Positions 34,518 through 46,069 of a stretch of 64,000 nt of DNA are shown here, piece after piece. Under the pieces are notes generated by a model. The model was not told the DNA's origin and did no database searches. It worked only from the letters and a program-made list of their open reading frames with translations. This stretch comes from Dryomyza anilis. Taxonomy: Eukaryota > Arthropoda > Insecta > Diptera > Dryomyzidae. Numbering within the stretch: position 1 is the first letter of the stretch; the number at the start of each line of letters is the position of its first letter. Location of the stretch: NCBI GenBank assembly GCA_951804985.1, contig OX638132.1, positions 38,759,556 to 38,823,555 of the forward strand, given 5' to 3'. A program made the translations under genes and the position numbers.

Positions 34518-35114
34518 TAATAAAAATATTCAGAAAGATCTGAATGGTGCTTATGGTGGATGCGTTAGAACCTTAGGTACCACTAAGATTCAGCACACAA
34601 ACATAGAAAACCTGAGTTTAACGCTACACGTTGTGTCACTTGAACAAGGGGTACCAGCAGATGGAATAGTCGGGCGTGACAATCTCTGGAACAGATCTAT
34701 AATAAATGCGTTAAATAAAAAAATTAAATTTTTTGATGAAGAAAAAATCACCTTGTTAAATTTCCATTAAAATCATTGCAAGACATAGAAAATATTAATT
34801 TTAATCAACAAATCAAGGTACAGCCCAGAACAGCCATGGTTGTATCACTGCCGTTAAGAACAAGAATTCCTATAGTGTTGTTGCACAAACAGGAAATTCA
34901 GCCAGGAGTCTATTTGGGAGAGAGTTTAACAAACGTTAGAAGAAATAGAGTATATGTATCAATTTTAAATGCCACCGATAAGGAGGTGACCATTGATAGC
35001 AATTTCAAGCCACAATTTTCAAATTTTAACAAATATAATGAAGCAACAAAGGCGAGTTCTACAATAAATACAATAAACTCGGGTAATATAAAAATAGAAT
35101 TGATATATTATTAG
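34518..35114 (+). pseudogene. Plus-strand gypsy protease C-terminal part and linker to RT
   Basis: LNGAYGG and QGVPADGIVGRDNLWN (34535-34700) match the protease of gypsy B after its active site. The frame from 34776 continues with TRIPIVLLHKQEIQPGVYLG, the conserved linker before RT. A frame change lies near 34750 and the linker ends at a stop at 35112. Broken, no catalytic site. Confidence 0.75.
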
Positions 35115-35302
35115 GGAATGTGAAGATCGATGAATCATTAAATAAAGAATAAGTTGCATCTTTGCAAAATATTTGCTTGTCATATCATGATGTTTTTCAT
35201 TTGGAAGTTGATGAATTAACATTCACTCCGATATTAAAACATGAAATACCCACACAATGGAATCAGCCACCAATAAATCAGAAATAGTATAAACTTACTC
35301 AT

Positions 35303-36823
35303 ATGCATAGAAATGAGATTAATAGACAAGTATCAAAGATGTTAGACGATGGAATTAATTTACCAAGCATGTCGCCTTGGCATTCCCCATTATTATTGGT
35401 ACCTAAAAAGGGCGATAAGAAATGGAGACTGGTTATAGATTTCCGAAAATTAAATGACGTCACAATCAAACAGGTATTTCCGATACCACGAATAGATGAG
35501 ATTTTAGACCAGTTAGGTCATAGTCGGTATTTTTCAACACTAGATTTAGCAAGTGATTACCATCAGGTTCTAGTTGAAGATAGTGACAAAGAAAAAACTG
35601 CTTTCAGTACAGGTCTTGGTCATTTCGAATTTAACAGAATGCCATTCGGTCTAACGGGGGCACCTGCCACCTTTCAAAGGATAAAGTACCACATACTGAC
35701 AGGTTTACAGGGTATTGACTGTTTCGTTTATTTAGATGAACACGAGCATAGGCTATGCAAAGTTTTGAAAAGCTGAGAGAACATAATTTGAATTTAAATA
35801 CAGAAAAATGTCAGTTTTTACGAAGCGAGGTTATATATTTAGGACACAAGTGTTCTCAGTTAGGTGCCCTACCAGACCCAGCCAAAGTAGAGTGTGTAAA
35901 AAATATTCCAGTTCCGAAAAATAGGAAGGAAGTTCAAGCATTTTTAGGCTTAATTAATTATTACAGAAAATTTATAGGAGGTATGCCGAAACTGTCATTA
36001 CCAATATACTGTTTGCTTAAAAAGGACGCTAAGTTCATATGGAATGACAATTGTCAGATTTCGTTTTTAAAACTTAAGGATGCAATTATGTCACCACCCA
36101 TACTAGCGTGTCCGGATTTTAACGAACCCTTTTTGCTCACGACAGACGCCAGTTACGAAGCAATTGGCGCGGTTCTTTCGCAAGGTGAAGTTGGAAGCGA
36201 CCGTCCGATCGCCTTTGCCAGTAGGTCTCTTAACAATGCGGAAACACCTCTACTCTACTATAGAGAAAGAATTTTTGGCAATTGTATGGGCAACAAAAAA
36301 TTTTAGGGCATATCTTTTGGGAAGACCATTTAAAATTTATACAGATCATCAACCCCTAAAGGGTGTAGCAAACTTAAAAGATCAGACATCACGTCTTGCG
36401 CGTTTCCGACACAAATTATCGAAATATGATTTCGAAATTCATTACAAACCGGGAAAAAGTATTTTAAACGCTGATGCGCTTAGCCGCATACCGAATAATA
36501 CTGATAAAAAAGTTGTAGTACAAACACGTTCGAAAACCATGAAAAGAGACAAGGAAGACTATAAGAAACAGGCGGAATGCGATCCTGACAATTTGGTAAC
36601 AAAGGGAAATAACAATATTATAATTCTAACTGAACCTCGGGACATAGAGATGTTAATTAAAGATTTTCACGATTCACCGTTAGATGGCGTAAAAACATTT
36701 TTAAGAATTCGGCAACAGTACCGATGGAAGGGTAAGCAGAAGCATATAAAGATTTATGTGAAAAATTGTTCAAAATGCCAGGTAAACAAGAATTCAAGGA
36801 TGACGAAGATGCAATGGTTCTAA
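35303..36823 (+). pseudogene. Plus-strand gypsy RT, RNase H and integrase N-terminus
   Basis: Three overlapping frames (35303-35776, 35755-36306, 36164-36823) together encode RT, RNase H and the integrase zinc region. RT blocks LVIDFRKLND, TLDLASDYHQ and FGLTGAPATFQ are present. At the catalytic motif the sequence reads CFVYLDEHEHRLC: about a dozen residues including one Asp of the YLDD pair are deleted relative to gypsy B, and the frame is lost. RNase H shows LTTDASYEAIGAVL and LNADALSRIP across a frame change near 36240. This RT cannot be active. Confidence 0.88.
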
Positions 36824-37768
36824 CTGATACGCCAGTCAGACTCTGTGACAAAGTCTACATGGACCTAGTGGGTATTCTGCCTGAAACCATTTCAGGGAAT
36901 AAATACATCTTAGCGTTTCAGGACGATTTTTCTAAATTTATGTGCTGTGTGGCCCGATGCGGAAGCCAACACCGTAGCAAAAGCATTCTTCAACGAAATA
37001 TACCCAAAGTATTGGTAACAGACAATGGATCGAACTTCGTTTCCAAACTATTTTCGGAAATTATTAGGAATTTAAAAATTACATATAACACCCTACCATC
37101 CACGGGCTAATGGGTCATTGGAACGAAGTCATCGTCCACTAGCAGAATATTTACGTAGTTTTGCTAAAGAGGATGGGTCAAACTGGGACCAATGGTTAAA
37201 TTCTGCAATGCATGTTCATAATAACACGGTGCATACGTCGACGGGTCAAACACCATTCCGTACGTTGTACGAGTTTGACTTCGACATGCCTACGAATTTA
37301 AAGCGTAAATGTTCACCTTTATACAACGCAGAAGACTACAATAAGGTATTAAAGTACCAAATACAGCGATCACACGAGATCGTCAGGCAAAATCAATGTA
37401 GGGCCAAGGAGGTGTCGAAAAAACAATACGACAAGAACCTCAACCCTATACAATTCAAACCACACGACATGGTTTTAATGAAAAACCAAACTAGGAAGAA
37501 TAAGTTCTCTCCAATTTGGAAGGGACCCTACGTGGTCGTAGAGGGAAGTGGGGCAGTGACCACGACGATATTGATCAAAAACAAAGATAAGAAAATTCAC
37601 AATAATTTGTTAAAGGTATCACAAATAGTGTATGCCGTTAAAACTAAAAATATTATAATATTAACCTACTTTAGAACCCATAAAAGTAACAGTATAAAAC
37701 CAATTAGCTATGCGTTGACAATTAAACTCGTAGATTGCAACGTTATGAAAACATTATGCAACATATAG
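36766..37768 (+). pseudogene. Plus-strand gypsy integrase
   Basis: KVYMDLVGILPETISGNKYI holds the first catalytic Asp region, VLVTDNGSNFVSKLF the second. A deletion and shift lie between them near 36960. After another shift near 37085 the frame at 37118 resumes with MERSHRPLAEYL, just past the catalytic Glu, and runs through HNNTVHTSTGQTPF to KGPYVVV and beyond. The C-terminal half is the best preserved part. Confidence 0.85.
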
Positions 37769-38756
37769 AATAAAATCTAACCATAAGATATAGAGTAATC
37801 ATTAAATAAAAAATTAAATAACTCGTCATTTAGAGGAAAAGATAAATATAAATAGTTTAGGAAAACAGTAAATAACAAACAAAAGAAAAAATATAATAAT
37901 AAAAAATAAAAAAATAGGACACATTAAAAACAATAATTTAGTAATAAAAAAAATAAAAAAAAATATATATATAACTATTTTAGGAAAATAACTTATAATT
38001 TTTAAGTTAGTTAATCATCAATTGAGAAAAGAAATAAATAAAGCACATGCAACCAATTGCATTAATTTAAAATTAAATCAATGTTAGTCATAAAATTGTC
38101 GAATTAAATACAGATAATGCAAAACCAACAATTACATTACTGACCTATATTAATAGCGCAAGCTATCAAACCTTGAAAATGGTCATTCCCCCAAGTGTTT
38201 CATGCTGAAGCACATGTGCAATTTTTACGAACGTATGTATATCATACACAAAGCAAGCGTTAATAGCTGACATATAAATTTTTTAATACCATAAACAATG
38301 CAAATAAATATAATTCAATTTTACCGTCATGCTAGTAGGAAGTTTCATTTAATGTGACTTATATTTATAAGTACACAAAAATAATATAATAAAATATTAA
38401 ACATGTACTTTTGTATATTAATATAATTCAATTTGAATAAGTTTGAATATAACAAATAAATTTTAAATGAATTTTAAGAACTTACTTATAATAATTTAAA
38501 TTTCTTAAAGAAGAAGAAAAATATCAGTTAGTATTAAAATTAAAAAAAGAAGGATATATAAATATTTAGTACAGTTAAAATAAAAAACAAGGAAAGAAAA
38601 AAAAATTTATTAGTAAAATATATAAAATGTAAAAAAAAACAGGTAATAAATAAAAGCAAAGAATTTAAAATTAAAAAAAAGTTTTAATAATTGAATCGAA
38701 AAAAAAGAGGAAACATATTAGTATAAATAAAATGAAGAAAATATATATATATAGGT
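37769..38756 (+). other. AT-rich 3' region of the gypsy element, no gene
   Basis: Very A-rich on the plus strand. No env-like frame, no repeat boundary and no RNA gene recognised. Confidence 0.55.
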
Positions 38757-39966
<1,210 letters not shown>

Positions 39967-41207
39967 GTTTTGGAAATTAAATAAATTTTTAAACTAAATT
40001 AACACAGTTAAAGAAAAAAATATGTATACATAATAAATTCAACAATTTTAAATAATAAATGTATATGCAATGTGCAATATATTCTATGTACATGTATATT
40101 TAAAAAAAAAAATTATATTGAAGGGGTGTTGAATCCGCCGCATTGAGTCCTCCGCATATAAGACGACGATCTTAGCCATTGGGCTAAATACATAATTACA
40201 TTAAAATTACACTATGTTAAAAGAAGAAAATATACTATTAAGTACTTTATGGTACGACCATTGATCTTATGGTTCATGTATTAATAGATTTTTCTTTTTA
40301 AATCAAAAGTTTTCTAATTAATTCAATAGTATTTGAAAAATTCAGTACCATAAATTTAAATATTTTAATATTATTATTTTAAATAGAATAAATACTGTTG
40401 TTTTAATGGTTTCCTCCTATAATAAACGTGGTCTAAAAAACGTAAAACGAATACAAACATGTTCGTTTTGTACGTCATTCTGCGTGTTTACTCAAAATGG
40501 TCGCATGTATTTTTTGGTAATATTCCACATTATTAAACGCGACATTGGTAAGGACTCAATGTATTTAATGTAAATAAATTATATTTACATATTTATTTAT
40601 TACAGAAAATAAATAATACATCAAACTTCTAATATGGCAACGGACTCAAAAATAATTGCAGCCTCAAGTACTACAATCAATTATTGGAAACCAAAGCAAA
40701 CATTAAATGTGTTATAACCTTTTGCAGCAAGAAGTGTTTTTTCATGTGTGTGTTGTAAAGGTGAATATCAATTTCGACATTTAAATAAAATAATATATAC
40801 AACAAGTTAACTAAAATACATTTTTGTTTTAATAAATTATTAGGAAAATGTAATTCGACAATACCATAAAATAATAATACGTATCATTAAATTTGTATAG
40901 GTTTTTTCTTATTGTAATTAAAATATCACATTATAAAATGTATGGTACAACCACACATTGTATTAACAGTTTCAATATTACTGAACTAATGGGACGCATC
41001 CTATTGACCAATTTTAATGGTATAAATTATTGTTTTTCTATTGAAATACTATCAATTTACCATGATTTTTTTCTGGGTGTACACTAAATAGTAATACTTC
41101 AAATAATGTGCACAGTATATTTCAAGTAATTTAAGTATTTTAAAATCAATCATTTAGCACACGCCATGTTACATGAACAATTATATTTTATACGAAAATT
41201 ATATTAA
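39967..41207. other. AT-rich DNA with a tRNA-like patch, no gene
   Basis: Nothing coding recognised. On the minus strand, about 40195-40125, TTAGCCCAATGGCTAAGATC resembles a tRNA A box and D arm, and GGCGGATTCAACACC a degenerate B box about 35 bp on. The acceptor stem and cloverleaf are not convincing, so I read it as a tRNA pseudogene or SINE head. Confidence 0.4.
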
Positions 41208-42391
41208 GGGGCCTATTATGATTAGCGAAGCGAATGTACTTGGCGAAGCGAACGCAATTTGGCGAATGTACTAATTTTTATGGTTTTAAAAGTGAGCAAC
41301 ACTTACAACATTGACGGATAGAATTATCATTTCAGAGTTGAAAAAAATAGTATCATGTTGCGTACTTTTAGTACTGCCTTTTTTTTAAAACAGATACTAT
41401 TTTATCTTAATATCTATTTTTTTATTATTAAAAAACCATTTAATATTATTGATGGTTTAAAAAACGTTAACTCGATTCAGAACAATAATACTTTTTCGGT
41501 TTTTTGTTATTTTTTGTCTATAAAAGATTAAAAAGTATCCAAATAAACTTCGGAACAATTCAAATTAGTTAAAATGTACACTAAAATATGTTTTTAAATG
41601 TTAATATTGGAATTATTTTTACATAAAAATAAATACTTTTTATTAAAAAAAGTAGTTTTTTTATTTGGAGCAATACTTTTTTTATTTTAATTTAAAGAAA
41701 CCCTAGAGTTTCAAAACAGCTGATGTGAATATACTTGTTTAGAAAAATAATAAAAATGTTCAAAACGATGGGCCCAAAGCAATCAAAGAAGAGCGTGTTA
41801 AACAGAAGCCAATGCGGTGTGCAGAAAGCTGGAGCGACGACGAGGAGGAAGACTACAATAAGTTACAGTGATGGTGGTCTGTCCTCCTCTGTGGCACAAA
41901 TAACTTCGCGCGATGAACCAAGCTGCATCCTCAGCAGCAGTCGGAGCAGTTCCAGACATTTCTTTTATTAGTGTTAAGTTTAAAATTAAAATAAAAAGTG
42001 TGAAAAAAATTGTTTTTTTTTACGTTTATTAGTTAGGTCACAAAAAACTCAAAATTATAGACAGCCTTCTATAAAAACTAAAGGATAAAATAAATTGAAA
42101 ATCAGAAAAAGCCTAATAAACAAAAGCACAATAGAAAAAAAAAATAAAAATCAAAAGAACAACTGAAAAACAATAGATAAAGATACGTTCGCCGATTCGT
42201 CACATGAACTGTTGATTCGCTTGATTTTGACACTTGAAGCGAATGAAAATCGGTTGAGTGTTGCATGTTTTTTTACGTTCGCTTAACTTTTCCCGTTTTT
42301 TGGCGAATGAAGTCTGGCGAATGTAACCGTAATAGCTTTTTGGACGTTCGCTTCGCTAAAACCATTCGCTTCGCTAATCATAATAGGGCCC
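41208..42391. mobile_element. PIF/Harbinger-type non-autonomous DNA element, 3-bp TAA TSD
   Basis: Left end GGGGCCTATTATGATTAGCG and right end CGCTAATCATAATAGGGCCC are inverted repeats with a central mismatch. TAA flanks both sides (41205-41207 and 42392-42394). A 3-bp TWA duplication and GGG-start termini are typical of Harbinger. Subterminal regions repeat the word GCGAAGCGAA, or its complement TTCGCTTCGC, on both sides. No transposase or Myb-like protein of clear homology is encoded; a 78-codon frame at 41735-41971 is Ser-rich and unrecognised. Confidence 0.85.
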
Positions 42392-42770
42392 TAAGATTAC
42401 ATAAATTAGTACCACACCAGTAGTGTGACACCACATATTTGGAATAGTTTGAAAACAAAATTAAAATTATTGTTTGTAAAATATTCATGTAAATTTAAAA
42501 TATCCGAGTGCACAAAAATTGTTATTTAGAGTGACCAACAGCGCTGGATACTCAGAAGACGCATAGATAATCGTTGGGGTCTTGGGACTTTAATGGGGAC
42601 ATGTGGAAGGAGCTCTGGGTGTTATCAACAAGAAGAAGAAGTGAAGCAGATGTCCAGCAGATTCATATAAAGAAAAGAAAAACGAAGGAATAAAGCAGAG
42701 TGGCAGCATATTTACAGACGTAGAAGGATGCACTAGGAGCAAACTTGTTGTTATACCAAGCACAAGTAGA

Positions 42771-43549
42771 TTGCAGTGATTGAATTTTAATCATAAAACT
42801 ACAACTGCCAGAAACAAGATGCAGAAAACAATATTCAACATTGATCTTGAAAATGTATATAAAAAGTCAAATTATTATGTCTTCCATCGCACATAGAGAA
42901 GAAGCAGTAACGATTTTCTGATATCAACAATTCAGAAATCTATAATATTCTAAATAAAACGACATAAGCACCAAGATGTTCCACAAAAAAGTAGTGAAGC
43001 AGATGCCCAGCGTTTTCTGATATCAACAATTCAGAAATCTATAGGCTATATAAAGTGACATGAGCACCAAGATGTTTTCAAAATGTTTGACAAGATCGCA
43101 CAAAAGAACACTCATCTCGAATGAATCGTCAACCAAGTCAACGGGACCAAAGCTTGCAGTGCAGATTGCAGTGATTGAATTTTAATCATAAAACTACAAC
43201 TGCCAGAAACAAGATGCAGAAAACAATATTCAACATTGATCTTGAAAATGTATATAAAAAGTCAAATTATTATGTCTTCCATCGCACATAGAGAAGAAGC
43301 AGTAACGATTTTCTGATATCAACAATTCAGAAATCTATAATATTCTAAATAAAACGACATAAGCACCAAGATGTTCCACAAAAAAGTAGTGAAGCAGATG
43401 CCCAGCGTTTTCTGATATCAACAATTCAGAAATCTATAGGCTATATAAAGTGACATGAGCACCAAGATGTTTTCAAAATGTTTGACAAGATCGCACAAAA
43501 GAACACTCATCTCGAATGAATCGTCAACCAAGTCAACGGGACCAAAGCT
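42771..43549. repeat. ~395-bp tandem duplication with nested repeat
   Basis: TTGCAGTGATTGAATTTTAA begins each copy (42771 and 43166), and CAAGTCAACGGGACCAAAGC ends each. Copies look identical by eye. Inside each, TTTTCTGATATCAACAATTC occurs twice about 95 bp apart, so an older duplication lies inside the newer one. Confidence 0.9.
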
Positions 43550-43815
43550 CTCTTGAACGACTAAGAGTCCAGCGTATCAACATGACGACGTCTACTGGAG
43601 ATAACACCATTAGCAAATCCCACGAGAACCATCGAAGCCCAACAGATCCAACACACTACATACAACGAAACATTGAAGATGAACAAGGAAAATCCGACCC
43701 AACACACAGAAGAGCAAGAGGAGAAATCTGGTCCAACAGTAGGGCATACAAAAGTCACTCATGTAATTATTTACACCTCTCTAACCCAAATATAAAATCA
43801 ATATATTCATTTTAA
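43516..43815 (+). other. 99-codon frame, unknown, in gypsy A 3' region
   Basis: Hydrophilic frame rich in Arg, Ser and Thr (RDQSSLERLRVQRINMTTST). No signal peptide, membrane segment or known motif. It begins inside the tandem duplication and is probably a chance or remnant frame. Confidence 0.25.
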
Positions 43816-43885
43816 AATACCAACAAACACACACACTCAATACACATGCAAAACACGTATAAGTAAATTAATTTGAACAAGTTTA

Positions 43886-43988
<103 letters not shown>

Positions 43989-44437
43989 ATTATCATCCAA
44001 TTACAAGTATTAAATCGGTTAAATTATAAGTATGAACAAATATTACACAAGTATAAAACGAAAGATATTATAAATATATATACAAAACATAAAAAAAAAT
44101 AATAAAAAAAAACAAATAATAACAATATATAAAAAAAGAAGAAAATATATATATATATATATATACATATAAAAAAGAAGATATCTATCTAAAAAAAAAA
44201 AAATTATTATCATTATTATTATTGAAACCCATTTAATTATTCAAACATATTTTATAGATAACTTAAGATAAAATAACATATTATATTTATTATCACCATA
44301 TTAAAATAAACATATTATCATTACTAATCATAATATTAACTCTAAGAAAACATAATTTCTATATATTCAACAATATATTTAAGACATTTTGTAAAAAATT
44401 ATCATTAATCCTAATATTAATAATAATTTATTTTCCA

Positions 44438-44451
44438 TAAGGGGGGAGGAA
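44438..44451 (+). other. Gypsy A polypurine tract
   Basis: AAGGGGGGAGGAA ends exactly at the 3' LTR start, marking the plus-strand primer and confirming plus orientation of the element. Confidence 0.8.
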
Positions 44452-45171
44452 TGTTGTGAATTAGCGCATACATTTTTCTTTTGTTTATGGTTCTTCACTA
44501 TTCATTCAGTTTTGGATGTTTCTGTACATATGTTGAGCGCATCATGCTTTTATATCATGTTGTACAGCAACATGTTCATGGCATTGTCCCAACGCTTCAC
44601 GTTGGCAACAATGATAATAATTTGGCAAGCGCTAAAGCTATGCTTAGACCACACGTCTTTCAGGTTAGCTTGCACAGTTAACAGAAGCTGGCAATAATTT
44701 AGCAAAGCGCTAAAGCTTTACTTAGACCACACCTCTTTCAAGAGGCTTGCAATACAATTTTCCATTGCATAATTTTGGGTCTATGTTAAAATAAGCAAAG
44801 CAGCGATTGCCAACAATTCTGATATTTCGCAATTGGTGTCAGCCAAAAACTGCAAATCGGACTTTCTTCAAAAGTCACGTACACCAAAATTGTGTGAAAG
44901 TGAAAACTCACTAGAACATAGTGAGAATAGAATTTAAGAAAAGCTTGCAACGAAGGTATTGTTAATACCTTTCGTTGCAATTAAAAAGATTGTAGTTTAA
45001 CCAACCTCAAGTGGAGGTACTAAAATAGTAAAAGTGTCTTTTCAACTCTAAAATTAAAAAAAGTGTCTTTTCAACTCTAAAAATAAAAAAGTGTCTTTTG
45101 ATTAATTAAATTGTAAAATAAATAAATGTAAAATAAATCAACTCTAACTTTACAACTCTAACTTTACAACA
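44452..45171 (+). repeat. Gypsy A 3' LTR (720 bp)
   Basis: Matches the 5' LTR to about 45001, including the hairpin near 44946-44980. It then carries ~165 bp absent from the 5' copy, containing three units of AAAGTGTCTTTTCAACTCTAA-like sequence, before the shared ending ACTTTACAACA. Confidence 0.88.
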
Positions 45172-45175
45172 CCTG

Positions 45176-45660
45176 GACAGTAAACTTTCCTGGAAACCAA
45201 ACATTCAATAAAGAATCAAAAAGGCTACGGTAGCCTTATGTACCTGCACAAAAGCTGTGGAAAGAAAATGGGGTTTAATCCCAAGTATAATGCACTGGCT
45301 ATACGTCACGGTAGTGCGACCCATACTTTTGTATGGAGTTCTCGTCTGGTGGACAGCATGGAGAAAACATCATATCTCGCCAATCTCAGTAGAGTACAAA
45401 GAAACGCCTCATTATGCATCAGTGGTGCTTTAAGAACTACGGCCTCTGACGCACTAAACATGCTTTTACATCTCATCCCAATAGAATTCTTAGGAAAACA
45501 GATGGCAGCTTACACAGCGATTCGCCTTACCGCCACAAACCAGTGGCGGAAGACACCACAAGGCGGGACACACCACAATTACAAATCTATTAACAAGGTT
45601 ACCCAAAAATACCGACTATATACTTCCAACCCTCGCCTTCGATGGGGGCTTTAAGGCAAC
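45176..45660 (+). pseudogene. LINE-1 ORF2, RT thumb segment between two insertions
   Basis: Resumes the codons interrupted at 20652 (LDSKLSW) and runs through RVQRNASLCISGALRTTASD, matching KVQRACCLGISGAMSTTSTK in the intact LOA copy. At least one frame change lies near 45235. It is cut at 45660 by the Bel element, whose GCAAC duplication closes at 57653. Confidence 0.85.
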
Positions 45661-45923
45661 TGTTCCGGTTACGAAATGTGCGGTTAAAATTCACGATAAT
45701 GTGAAATTTTATTTCTAAAATAATTTACATGTTTTTTAAGATATTATAAAGAATAAATAAAAACAACTTACCGCAGTTTCTCCTTTTCGTAACGTTCTAT
45801 TTCAAATGAAAATTCATAATTTTCCAAATGAAATATATGAACAGGAGAAATCTGAGCAACTTATGTAAATTAATATTAAATCAAACAAGTAAAAAACATT
45901 AAAGTAAAAAACAATACATAACA
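45661..45923 (-). repeat. Bel 3' LTR (263 bp)
   Basis: On the minus strand it begins TGTTATGTATTG and ends CGTAACCGGAACA. It contains an AATAAA-like polyadenylation signal only on the plus strand. One base shorter than the 5' LTR (TGCGG instead of TTGCGG). Confidence 0.95.
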
Positions 45924-45935
45924 TTCCCTGCCCCG
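45924..45935 (-). other. Bel polypurine tract
   Basis: CGGGGCAGGGAA on the minus strand ends at the 3' LTR. Its first eight bases are part of the LOA target duplication, so the LINE landed at the edge of the tract. Confidence 0.8.
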
Positions 45936-45954
45936 TTGATTGATTGATTGATTG
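45936..45954 (-). repeat. LOA LINE (TCAA)n 3' tail
   Basis: Four to five tetranucleotides AATC/TCAA replace a poly-A tail at the end of the LINE transcript. Confidence 0.85.
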
Positions 45955-45960
45955 AAAAGA

Positions 45961-45993
45961 GGGGGGAAAAACCCCTCTGTGCATCGCACAGAG
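45961..45993 (-). other. LOA LINE 3' UTR hairpins
   Basis: CTCTGTGC-ATC-GCACAGAG (45975-45993) is a perfect 8-bp stem, adjacent to GGGG..CCCC (45961-45974). They lie next to the tail, where LINE RTs often recognise their RNA; that role is inferred. Confidence 0.7.
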
Positions 45994-46069
45994 TACACCT
46001 AGGCCATAAAGTAGGCCCGTTGTGACCCCTCGGAACATGAGTCGTCTGTAATATGTTGTAGCTGTTATG

